The notes under the pieces were generated by a model. The model saw nothing but the letters and a program-made list of their open reading frames with translations. It was not told the origin of the DNA and did not search any database. Positions 17,914 through 25,669 of a DNA stretch of 64,000 nt are shown here, piece by piece. Source of the stretch: UTCHB3 sp964531325 (GTDB lineage: Bacteria; Bacteroidota; Ignavibacteria; Ignavibacteriales; Ignavibacteriaceae). Both the position numbers and the translations under genes were made by a program. Where the stretch lies: NCBI GenBank assembly GCA_964531325.1, contig CAZHCW010000002.1, positions 124,001-188,000 on the forward strand. The letters are read 5' to 3'. The first letter of the stretch is position 1. Every line of letters starts with the position of its first letter.

Positions 17914-19542
17914 TTGAAACAGTATTTGCTTTCACTGTTCACCGATATTCATGATAAATTTGAATATTTAGATGTCAATGAGGTTTCTTTCGATATACCT
18001 AAAATAGAATCACACGGTGATTATTCAACGAATATCGCTATGCTTATCGGGAGAAAAATGAAAAAAAATCCGCGTGAAACTGCACAGGAAATCATTTATT
18101 CTCTAAGATATGACCCGGCGATAATATCAAAAATAGAAGTTGCAGGACCCGGATTCATCAATTTCTTCTTCACTACTGAATTTGTCTGTAAGTCGATCGC
18201 AAAAATCCTTGAAAAAGGGACCGGCTTCGGAAGGTCAGATGTAAATAAGGGCAAAAGGGCAAATGTGGAATTTGTATCTGCAAACCCGACAGGTCCACTA
18301 ACAGTGGGACATGGCAGAAATGCTGTAAGCGGTGATACCATGGCAAATCTACTCGAAGCCACCGGGTATGAGGTTGACAGGGAATATTATTTTAATAATG
18401 CCGGAAGGCAGATGCGGGTTCTTGGGAATTCGGTAAGACTACGATATCTGGAATTGCTCGGTGAGATCAACGAATTTCCTGAAGATCATTATCAAGGTGA
18501 ATATATAGCTGATATAGCTAAAAGTTTATTTGAACAGCATGGTAATACTCTCATCGATGAAGACCCCGAGGGAATATTTAAAGCAGAGGCTGAGAGAGTG
18601 ATTTTTAATGATATATCTTCTACGCTTGGAAAAATTGGAATAAAACACAAAGTTTTTTTTAATGAAAACTCACTTTACGATGAAGGAAAAATTAGTGGAC
18701 TTCTTGAAGAGTTTAAGAGTAGAGGGTTAAGTTATGAAAAAGATGGGGCAGTCTGGCTAAAATTGTCTGAACTCGGTAATGAAAAAGACAAAGTTATAGT
18801 TAAAAACACCGGCGAACCCACATATCGACTGCCGGACATCGCTTATCATGCTACAAAATTCGATCGGGGTTACGATTTTATTGTGGATCTGTTTGGTTCC
18901 GACCATACCGCTACATATCCTGATGTAATGGCAGCTCTGGAAGAACTCGGCTACGATACAACGAAAATGAAAGTAATGATTCATCAGTTTGTTACAATCA
19001 TTAAAGACGGGAAAGCCGTTAAGATGTCAACAAGAAAAGCGAATTACATTACACTTGATGAATTGATTGAGTGGGTCGGAGCTGATGTTGTGCGCTATTT
19101 CTTTAATATGAGAGCGATATCAACGCATCTTAACTTTGATCTTAATCTTGCGGTTAAGCATTCCGATGAAAACCCGGTCTTCTACCTGCAGTATGCTCAT
19201 GCAAGAATATGTTCAATTCTTAGGATGACAGATCAGGAGGGATTAAAAAGTGATGCCTCAAAACTGTCTTTACTCGTTTCAGAAGAGGAACAGAAACTTA
19301 TCAAAAAATTGTTAAGATTCCCTGATGTAGTAGAGAGTGCAGCAAAAGTTCTTGATGCAGTAATCCTTTGTGCTTATCTTGAGGAACTTGCCGGAACATT
19401 CCACAGATTTTATACAGTATGCAGAATTATTGGAAGTGAAAAAGAATTGGCAGAAGCTCGAATTGCACTAATACACGCAGTGAAGATGGTAATTTCAAAT
19501 GGTTTGGGAATTCTTGGAGTAACAGCACCGCAAAAAATGTAA
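17914..19542 (+). CDS. argS: Arginyl-tRNA synthetase
   Basis: A 542-residue class I synthetase that starts at TTG with a well-placed CTGGAG ahead of it. The HIGH-type motif is in NPTGPLTVGHGRN, and the KMSK-like motif is KMSTRKANYITLDEL. The C-terminal DALR anticodon-binding domain (YLQYAHARICSI onward) is present. Length is normal. Its stop is directly next to the end of the convergent comF gene. Confidence 0.97.
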   Translation: MKQYLLSLFTDIHDKFEYLDVNEVSFDIPKIESHGDYSTNIAMLIGRKMKKNPRETAQEIIYSLRYDPAIISKIEVAGPGFINFFFTTEFVCKSIAKILEKGTGFGRSDVNKGKRANVEFVSANPTGPLTVGHGRNAVSGDTMANLLEATGYEVDREYYFNNAGRQMRVLGNSVRLRYLELLGEINEFPEDHYQGEYIADIAKSLFEQHGNTLIDEDPEGIFKAEAERVIFNDISSTLGKIGIKHKVFFNENSLYDEGKISGLLEEFKSRGLSYEKDGAVWLKLSELGNEKDKVIVKNTGEPTYRLPDIAYHATKFDRGYDFIVDLFGSDHTATYPDVMAALEELGYDTTKMKVMIHQFVTIIKDGKAVKMSTRKANYITLDELIEWVGADVVRYFFNMRAISTHLNFDLNLAVKHSDENPVFYLQYAHARICSILRMTDQEGLKSDASKLSLLVSEEEQKLIKKLLRFPDVVESAAKVLDAVILCAYLEELAGTFHRFYTVCRIIGSEKELAEARIALIHAVKMVISNGLGILGVTAPQKM

Positions 19543-20229
19543 TTAAGCCACCAAAATAGAAGCTGCAAACAATTCGGCAGCTCCACAATTTTTTAATTCG
19601 TTAGCAACTTCACGAATTGTTGATCCTGTTGTGATTACATCATCGATTATAAGGATGTTTTTACCTTTAATTTTTTCCGAATCAACTACCTGAAAAGCCC
19701 CTTTAATATTTGAATGTCTTTCAGCTTTGGTCTCGGTTTCCACTTGCGCAGAGGTGTAGCGCGCCCTTATTACTGCTTTTTGTATCACTGGGATTCCTGT
19801 AACAAAACCTATTCCGTTGGCTATTAAAAGCGACTGATTATATCCTCTCTCAATGAGCTTTAATCTATGTAAAGGCACCGGGATAATACAATCGATCTCA
19901 GTAAGGTCCATTTTTGATTTAAGTTCATTTCCCAAAATCTCTCCCAGAAATTGTCCCGCATTATAGAGTCCATGATATTTAAGAAAATGAACCATGGTTC
20001 TAAAAGGGGATTGCTCCTCAAATTTGACAATTGAAAATATCCAACTGATTAACTCAAATCCAAATTTGTCATACAAAAAATCGATGAGTTGCAGAGTGTC
20101 AAGTCGTGTTTCGTGGTGGAGGCATGCGGTACAGAGGAAAAACTGATCAACCGGGAGGTGTTCATCACATTTTAAACAGAAACGGGGAACCACAAAATCC
20201 AAAAGTTCGCCCGCAATGTTTGAAGCCAC
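19543..20229 (-). CDS. comF: ComF family phosphoribosyltransferase-like protein
   Basis: A protein of about 228 residues with an N-terminal Cys4-type zinc site (FCLKC and FLCTAC) and a C-terminal phosphoribosyltransferase fold. The PRPP-binding motif is ILIIDDVITTGST. ComF proteins take part in DNA uptake and recombination. I prefer the GTG at 20229, which overlaps the upstream gene's TAG stop by one base and has GGAAGGG just ahead of it. An in-frame GTG at 20262 would add 11 residues but lacks a ribosome site. The 3' end abuts argS tail to tail. Confidence 0.88.
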   Translation of the reverse strand: MASNIAGELLDFVVPRFCLKCDEHLPVDQFFLCTACLHHETRLDTLQLIDFLYDKFGFELISWIFSIVKFEEQSPFRTMVHFLKYHGLYNAGQFLGEILGNELKSKMDLTEIDCIIPVPLHRLKLIERGYNQSLLIANGIGFVTGIPVIQKAVIRARYTSAQVETETKAERHSNIKGAFQVVDSEKIKGKNILIIDDVITTGSTIREVANELKNCGAAELFAASILVA

Positions 20230-22367
20230 TACATCATCCCTTCCCGTTTCCTGAAAAACCACTCTAAGGAGAGTAGCAGGACAATAATTAACAGCAGCCA
20301 GGGATTATTCCACAAATTATGGGTTTCGGTTGTCTTAATCTCTAAAGCTGATTCTTTGTTAAATTGAGTGAGGTCGTCAAACAATTTCAAATAATTGTTG
20401 TTATAGTAAAATTCGCCTCTCGTTATGGATGAAAGATTCCTCAAAAAACCTGTATTTGTATATGGATTTAACATTTCAATATTAATATCACCTGTGTTAA
20501 AATTCCCGCCATCAGTTGCAATGGCTTTTCCATCGAGAGTTGCAACTCCTGAAAATGTGTAATCTCCCGAAGATTCAGGTTTGTATATTCCTTGATAGAT
20601 ACCGGAGCCGATAGAAGAGAGATTAAAGTTGGTTTTCCCTTGAGGAGAATTCAAAGTGACTGCCACCTCACCATCCGAAAGGGGATCAAACGACTCTGTG
20701 TAGAGTTCAGCAATAAAGTCCACTTGTTCATTTCTGGAGTAAAACTTTTTATTGGTTCTTAATGAAAATCTTTTTTTATCCTTCACTGCCCCCAGCCATT
20801 TTGCAGTGCTGAATAAAAAATCATCAAAAAGGTTTTCGTTTTTAGCTTTTAGTTTCCATTTCCAAATATCGCCGGCAATTACCGCCAGAGACCTTTTTGA
20901 TCCAAAATTTCTGCTTACTATCAAGGGATTTGGCATTACCCGTGAATTGAGTTTAACGAACACCAAAACCTGACTTTCAGGTCTTGCCTCTGCCTTAAGG
21001 TTTGGAATAAGAACTGGAGGGAGATCATCCCATGCTTTAAGTGCACCGGGCGAAGTTGAATAAAATAAAGGGTTTCGCTCCACTCCTTCTGCTATTGCCG
21101 GCTGACCTTCAAATTCAACCCCTGCCCCTGCGTTTAAAATTACAGGGAGATAAGGTTCAAGTTTTTTAAGCAATGTTTTATCAGAGTATTGATTAATCAT
21201 TATGAAAAACGGAACATTCCGATTGGAGATTAAATTAATCACTTCATCAAGCATTTTTTGCGGAACTGCCTGACTTGGGAAATTAAGCAGAAAAAGTACT
21301 CCTGCACTGTCGAGGACAGATTCGTTTATGTCTTTTTCAAGGGGTCGTGAATCTGAGTCATAAGTCATCGATCTCACAGTGATAGTTGAATCACCAACAA
21401 GTGCATTTTTTACAAAAGTTACATCAGGAGTGGGGGCACCTGAAAGGATAAGTATTTTTCTTTTGTTTTCGACAACTGAGACATAAAAAGGGGAGTAGTT
21501 GTTTAATTTATTTACTTCATCCGGGAATTGCTGCACGCTTATCGCGAGTTTTTTTATTCCTGTCGTTCTTGGTCGATAGTTAAAAGTGGAGGATACTGTT
21601 CCATTTTCACCAATCGAGACAGTTTCCTCTCCTATCTTCCTTCCATCCTCCAAAAGACTAACAGCAATGTCTTTGTCGGCAAAACCTGCGATTTGAATGG
21701 TTGCGGTAACAGGTGAGGATGTACCAAGATACACAACCTCATTAAATACAACATTATCAACGACAATATCTTTACGAGGGGTTGAATCGCCGATTGCCAC
21801 AGTGTAAACAGGTAACCCGATTTTTTCTGCTGTGACACCGGGAATATTTCCATCCGTTATCACACCGTCTGAAACAATGGTTAGTGTGGCATTTTTTATC
21901 TTGCGATCATGGAAATAGTCGAAAATTTCTTCAAAATTAGTCAATTCGCCATCAAACCGAAGACTGTCAGAAAATTGGAATTTTGTTGAATCGGGTTGTG
22001 AAGAAAATGTTATAACTTTTGAGTTTTTTGCAAGTGGAGAACTTGCAAGGTCTGCAAGAAACTGTTTAACGGTTTTTTCTCTATCTGTTCCGTCTTTAAA
22101 AGTAATTGATTCAGACCGGTCAATCAAAAAGTAATTTACCGGCTTTTCTTCCGAGGTGAACAGCAAAGTAGCCACAGGACTAAAAAGTAGAAGAGCCATT
22201 AAAAGCAGAATGATAACTCTTAAGGCAAGAAGGAAGTATCTTTTAACCGGTGAGACTACAGGAATTGTAATTCTGTAATAGAGGAATGCTGTTACCCCAA
22301 ACAGAAGTGCCAAAACAGTATAATAAAGCCATGAACCGGCAATCAGGAGCGAAAAATTATCGGGCAA
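20229..22367 (-). CDS. Membrane protein with a von Willebrand A-like domain
   Basis: A 712-residue protein starting at TTG. It has two or three N-terminal membrane helices (within about 9-70) and a C-terminal helix near 690-705 followed by a basic tail. Between them is a large periplasmic region. The segment from about 75 reads VNYFLIDRSESITF and TLTIVSDGVITDG, like a VWA fold with a partly altered metal site (DRSES in place of DxSxS). A second part (about 300-480) resembles the glutamine amidotransferase-like domain often found in these proteins. Ig-like segments follow. Function is unknown; similar proteins accompany MoxR/Bat systems, but no such genes are adjacent. It is coupled to comF. 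Confidence 0.75.
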   Translation of the reverse strand: MPDNFSLLIAGSWLYYTVLALLFGVTAFLYYRITIPVVSPVKRYFLLALRVIILLLMALLLFSPVATLLFTSEEKPVNYFLIDRSESITFKDGTDREKTVKQFLADLASSPLAKNSKVITFSSQPDSTKFQFSDSLRFDGELTNFEEIFDYFHDRKIKNATLTIVSDGVITDGNIPGVTAEKIGLPVYTVAIGDSTPRKDIVVDNVVFNEVVYLGTSSPVTATIQIAGFADKDIAVSLLEDGRKIGEETVSIGENGTVSSTFNYRPRTTGIKKLAISVQQFPDEVNKLNNYSPFYVSVVENKRKILILSGAPTPDVTFVKNALVGDSTITVRSMTYDSDSRPLEKDINESVLDSAGVLFLLNFPSQAVPQKMLDEVINLISNRNVPFFIMINQYSDKTLLKKLEPYLPVILNAGAGVEFEGQPAIAEGVERNPLFYSTSPGALKAWDDLPPVLIPNLKAEARPESQVLVFVKLNSRVMPNPLIVSRNFGSKRSLAVIAGDIWKWKLKAKNENLFDDFLFSTAKWLGAVKDKKRFSLRTNKKFYSRNEQVDFIAELYTESFDPLSDGEVAVTLNSPQGKTNFNLSSIGSGIYQGIYKPESSGDYTFSGVATLDGKAIATDGGNFNTGDINIEMLNPYTNTGFLRNLSSITRGEFYYNNNYLKLFDDLTQFNKESALEIKTTETHNLWNNPWLLLIIVLLLSLEWFFRKREGMM

Positions 22368-22382
22368 AAGAGAATCCTGTTT

Positions 22383-23153
22383 TTATGGGGTTACTTCTTC
22401 GAAGTTCCACTTTTTAATTTTCTCAAACTCCTCATGGTCGGTTGAATCGAGTTTAATTGGTGTAATTGAAATATATCCATTTTCGATTGCAACCTGGTCG
22501 ATCAACTCATTATTGTCATCCAGATTAACAAAATCGCCCTTTAATTGATGATAAGACCTTCCTATCACATCGTAAACAGTATCATAGGTATCGGCAAATT
22601 TGGAAGTACCTTGTTTAGTTATTGTCGTCCCTTTTATCTCCTCTTTTTTTAAATTTGGGAAGTTAACATTAAGGAGTTTACCTTTTCCAATACCATGAGA
22701 AATTGCTTTTACAGTAATGTTTGCAGCCGCTTCTGCAGCCCAATCGATGTTTTCTGATGTTCGTCCGTTAATCGAAAAGGCGATCCCCGGAATATCCATC
22801 ATACAGGCTTCTCTCGCTGCCGATACTGTGCCCGAATAAATTATATTGGTAGCTGTATTCGAGCCATGGTTAATTCCCGATACTACTATGTCAGGAACGA
22901 CATTCAAAATGGTTGTAATTCCAATTTTTACGCAATCGGCTGGTGTTCCATTAACAGCATAACCAAAAAAATTACCATCTATAAAATGTTCTACAATTTT
23001 TAATGGTCTTTTCATCGTAATCGAGTGGCCTGCAGCACTCTGTTCAAATATCGGGGCTACAATGAACACCTCGGCATATTTTTTTAATTCTCTTGCGAGA
23101 GCAATAATTCCGTAAGAATCGATCCCGTCGTCGTTTGAAATTAAGATTTTCAA
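22383..23153 (-). CDS. surE: 5'/3'-nucleotidase SurE
   Basis: A 256-residue metal-dependent nucleoside monophosphatase linked to stationary-phase survival. The metal-binding ISNDDG motif holds Asp8 and Asp9. FEQSAAGHSIT and VSGINHGSNTATNIIYSGTV are the other signature blocks. The start is TTG with AGG a few bases upstream, and it is preceded by a plausible promoter at 23185-23213. It reads away from lexA. Confidence 0.96.
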   Translation of the reverse strand: MKILISNDDGIDSYGIIALARELKKYAEVFIVAPIFEQSAAGHSITMKRPLKIVEHFIDGNFFGYAVNGTPADCVKIGITTILNVVPDIVVSGINHGSNTATNIIYSGTVSAAREACMMDIPGIAFSINGRTSENIDWAAEAAANITVKAISHGIGKGKLLNVNFPNLKKEEIKGTTITKQGTSKFADTYDTVYDVIGRSYHQLKGDFVNLDDNNELIDQVAIENGYISITPIKLDSTDHEEFEKIKKWNFEEVTP

Positions 23154-23184
23154 TGGTTACCTAAAATATAATAAATGAATCAAA

Positions 23185-23213
23185 AATATAAGAACCACAG
23201 CTCTAACTGACAA
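23185..23213 (-). promoter_or_regulatory. Predicted surE promoter
   Basis: On the minus strand, TTGTCA (23213-23208) is separated by 17 bases from TATATT (23190-23185), which is followed by TTTG. The start codon is about 30 bases downstream. This fits the same promoter style as the lexA promoter on the other strand. Confidence 0.5.
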
Positions 23214-23270
23214 TGTAAATCAATTTCTTAAATAAAAACCAAAAAAAATAAAAAATATTTTTAAAAAGAC

Positions 23271-23301
23271 TTGACAGGTGTACATTTGTTCACTATATTT
23301 G
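23271..23301 (+). promoter_or_regulatory. lexA promoter with a TTGACA box and a TATATTTG box
   Basis: TTGACA at 23271-23276 is followed by exactly 17 bases and then TATATT at 23294-23299. The latter extends to TATATTTG, which also fits the TAnnTTTG -7 box of Bacteroidota. The first LexA operator fills the spacer, so bound repressor would block polymerase directly. Confidence 0.8.
23278..23293 (+). promoter_or_regulatory. LexA operator 1
   Basis: The 16-base imperfect palindrome GTGTACATTTGTTCAC lies exactly between the two promoter boxes. It fits GTGwACAnnTGTwCAC, close to the GAAC-N4-GTTC class of SOS boxes known from Gram-positive bacteria. An identical copy follows 26 bases later. Confidence 0.75.
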
Positions 23302-23303
23302 TG

Positions 23304-23319
23304 GTGTACATTTGTTCAC
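23304..23319 (+). promoter_or_regulatory. LexA operator 2
   Basis: A second, identical copy of GTGTACATTTGTTCAC, 26 bases downstream of the first (about 2.5 helical turns) and overlapping the expected transcription start. The lexA ATG is 12 bases beyond it. Two identical 16-mers this close argue strongly for an autoregulatory repressor site. Confidence 0.75.
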
Positions 23320-23331
23320 TTTAGGAAAAAA

Positions 23332-23973
23332 ATGAAAAACGAGCTTACACAACGACAAAACGAAATACTACTGTTTATTGCCGGTTACATTGGGAACAAG
23401 GGATATGCTCCCACAGTAAGAGATATAGCAACTCATTTTGGTTTTACATCTCCAAACGGGGCAAAAAAACATATTGAGATGCTTCATAAAAAAGGTTATC
23501 TCAATATGAGCAGTAATGTGAGCAGAGGAATCTCCCTTAGAAATGAGATAAATGATGAATTTGAAGCAACGATTAACAACAGTTCGGGAATCAATATACC
23601 GGTTGTTGGAAGAGTTGCAGCTGGTTTACCAATTCTCGCTGAAGAGAATCTGGAGGGTAGCATAATTATTGATTCCATTTTTGTACGAACCACAGACGAT
23701 TGTTATGCACTTAAAGTAAAAGGAGACAGTATGATTAATGCCGGTATCTATGAGGGAGATATAGTGGTTGTCTCACCTAAGAAAGCAGTAACTAATCATG
23801 ATATCGTTGTTGCGATGGTGGATGGTGAAGCAACCGTTAAACGATATATGAAAAAAGACGGGAAGATAACACTTATTCCGGAAAATGATTCTTTTAAAGT
23901 GATAGAAATAAAACCAACAAGTGATTTTTCAATAGCCGGCAAAGTTGTCGGTGTTTTAAGATGGTATAATTAG
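23332..23973 (+). CDS. lexA: LexA repressor
   Basis: A 213-residue SOS repressor. I take the ATG at 23332, which has AGGA seven bases upstream; an upstream in-frame start would read through the operators. The N-terminal winged helix runs to about 70 (APTVRDIATHFGFTSPNGAKKH). The self-cleavage site is Ala97-Gly98 (VAAGLP). The serine-lysine dyad is Ser133 (GDSM) and Lys170 (EATVKRY). All catalytic residues are present. The two tandem operators in its own promoter indicate autoregulation. Confidence 0.97.
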   Translation: MKNELTQRQNEILLFIAGYIGNKGYAPTVRDIATHFGFTSPNGAKKHIEMLHKKGYLNMSSNVSRGISLRNEINDEFEATINNSSGINIPVVGRVAAGLPILAEENLEGSIIIDSIFVRTTDDCYALKVKGDSMINAGIYEGDIVVVSPKKAVTNHDIVVAMVDGEATVKRYMKKDGKITLIPENDSFKVIEIKPTSDFSIAGKVVGVLRWYN

Positions 23974-23978
23974 AGACT

Positions 23979-24230
23979 ATGATGAAAACAGAAATTTTTT
24001 CAAAAGCGATCAGAAACAGAAACCGTATAAAATTTTATTACTCAATGGAACAACTGACCATAGATCCATATATTATTTCCTGTGACAAGGAAGGGAAAAA
24101 AATAATTTATGGAAAGTTAAACGAGAGTGATACTGTTCAGAAATTCGAATTCAAGAAAATATACAACATAAAAGTTCTTGAAAATGAAAATTTTGCCCCG
24201 AGAATGACAAATTCCGGGAGATTCAACTAA
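23979..24230 (+). CDS. Small WYL-like protein in the lexA operon
   Basis: An 83-residue protein starting 5 bases after the lexA stop. The pattern IFSKAIRNRNRIKFYY, followed by IDPYIIS and a closing strand (FEFKKIYNIKVLEN), resembles a minimal WYL-type ligand-binding domain of about 75 residues without a DNA-binding part. WYL domains sense nucleic-acid or nucleotide ligands in several defence and DNA-damage regulators. The resemblance is by pattern only. Being cotranscribed with lexA it should be SOS-induced. Confidence 0.65.
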   Translation: MMKTEIFSKAIRNRNRIKFYYSMEQLTIDPYIISCDKEGKKIIYGKLNESDTVQKFEFKKIYNIKVLENENFAPRMTNSGRFN

Positions 24231-24246
24231 TCAAGAGGAGGACGCC

Positions 24247-24693
24247 ATGAAGAGCCTTTCCAAAAGAGATCTTATCGATAAACTTTATTTCAGACTGCGC
24301 ACTGCAGGCTACTCAACCATCGGAAGAAGGTTTGGTACATATTTACCTGATCCACCCGATATTGGTGAATTTCAGATAGATATACTCGCGAAACAAAAGC
24401 GCGATTTCGCCATCGGAATTGTTATCGATGATTTGAGTGGTGTTGATGTTGAATTCATCAGGAAAAAATTATTATTTCTTGCTGAGCGGAAATCAACCTA
24501 CAGTGGTAATCCGGTGAAACTGCACATTGCGGTCACAAGGAAAAATTATTTTATAATCAAGCATATAATAGATAATGACCTGCCGGAGTTTGCAGATAAT
24601 ATAGATCTCTTTCTCGTGGAAATCGAGAGTGATTTGTTTGTCTCTGACAGCAACCGGGCAGCTTCCTCACCATTTCCGAGATTTATTAATTAA
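24247..24693 (+). CDS. Hypothetical protein in the lexA operon
   Basis: A 148-residue protein 16 bases after the WYL-like gene, with AGAGGAGG just before its ATG. It is mixed alpha/beta. The stretch GEFQIDILAKQKRDFAIGIV looks like the central strand pair of a restriction-endonuclease-like fold, but the E/QxK part of a PD-(D/E)xK site is not clear. I therefore do not call it a nuclease. Its place in the SOS operon suggests a DNA-damage role. No transmembrane or export signal is seen. Confidence 0.65.
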   Translation: MKSLSKRDLIDKLYFRLRTAGYSTIGRRFGTYLPDPPDIGEFQIDILAKQKRDFAIGIVIDDLSGVDVEFIRKKLLFLAERKSTYSGNPVKLHIAVTRKNYFIIKHIIDNDLPEFADNIDLFLVEIESDLFVSDSNRAASSPFPRFIN

Positions 24694-24853
24694 ATTAAGA
24701 TCGATATTTTAAAAAATCTCCTTTCTTTTTGACTTTTTTAGCAACATTTTATTGCAGAAGTTTGCTAATTAGCTAAGTGATTTGTTTTTCCGTCGAAAAA
24801 TATTTAAAATTCCTTTCTCTGTATTTTTATTTTTTTAACTAATCGGTCCGCAG

Positions 24854-25669
24854 TTGGGCAAAACAGAAAAAAGTACTTCTCTGGCAGACTCTAAAACTCT
24901 AAAACAGCATGGTGAAATTCCACGGCATATTGCAATAATTATGGACGGGAATGGCCGTTGGGCGAAGCGTAATAACTTACCCCGCATCGCCGGTCATCGT
25001 GAAGGAGTTGAATCAGTCAGGGAAATTGTAAGAGCATGTGCAAAAGCAGGAGTCAGTTATCTGACCCTCTACACTTTTTCGACAGAAAATTGGAAACGCC
25101 CCAAAACAGAAGTCACCACTCTTATGCGGCTTCTTGTAAAAGTGCTAAGGCGCGAGATACAGGAACTCCATACAAGCGATGTTAAACTAATGGCGATCGG
25201 AGATATCTGTTCTCTTCCGATAGAAGTTCAGCACGAACTTTCGGATGCCATCGAAAAAACTAAAAACAATAAAACACTTACACTTGTGCTCGCCTTGAGT
25301 TATAGTGGTAGATGGGAAATAATGGATGCGGTGAAAGGTATCGTAAAAGATATAAAAACAGGCACCATTAATGAAGAAGATCTTAAAATTGAAACATTTT
25401 CAAAATATTTAAACACAAAGTATATTCCTGACCCCGACCTGCTTATTCGCACAAGCGGAGAGATGCGGATTAGCAACTTTCTCTTATGGCAATTAGCTTA
25501 TTCCGAAATCTACATTACACCTGTCTTCTGGCCCGAGTTTCGTACAAAAGAATTGTATGATGCAATCGGTGATTATCAGAGAAGAGAACGAAGGTTTGGT
25601 AAAGTCAGTGAACAACTACACAAGCAAAGCAAAGGCACAGATGATGAGATTGCTCCTTCCGGGATTTAA
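24854..25669 (+). CDS. uppS: Isoprenyl transferase (undecaprenyl diphosphate synthase)
   Basis: A 271-residue cis-prenyltransferase that makes the lipid carrier for peptidoglycan and other glycans. The catalytic Asp31 is in IIMDGNGRWAKR. Other signatures are LTLYTFSTENWKRP, DLLIRTSGEMRISNFL and YSEIYITPVFWPEF. The start is TTG; no better start is visible. The final 29 bases overlap the beginning of bamA. This opens an envelope-biogenesis cluster, as in many bacteria. Confidence 0.95.
   Translation: MGKTEKSTSLADSKTLKQHGEIPRHIAIIMDGNGRWAKRNNLPRIAGHREGVESVREIVRACAKAGVSYLTLYTFSTENWKRPKTEVTTLMRLLVKVLRREIQELHTSDVKLMAIGDICSLPIEVQHELSDAIEKTKNNKTLTLVLALSYSGRWEIMDAVKGIVKDIKTGTINEEDLKIETFSKYLNTKYIPDPDLLIRTSGEMRISNFLLWQLAYSEIYITPVFWPEFRTKELYDAIGDYQRRERRFGKVSEQLHKQSKGTDDEIAPSGI

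Noticed and set aside
24247..24693. PD-(D/E)xK nuclease in the SOS operon
   Set aside because: A fold-like strand pattern is visible, but the E/QxK catalytic part cannot be identified with confidence.
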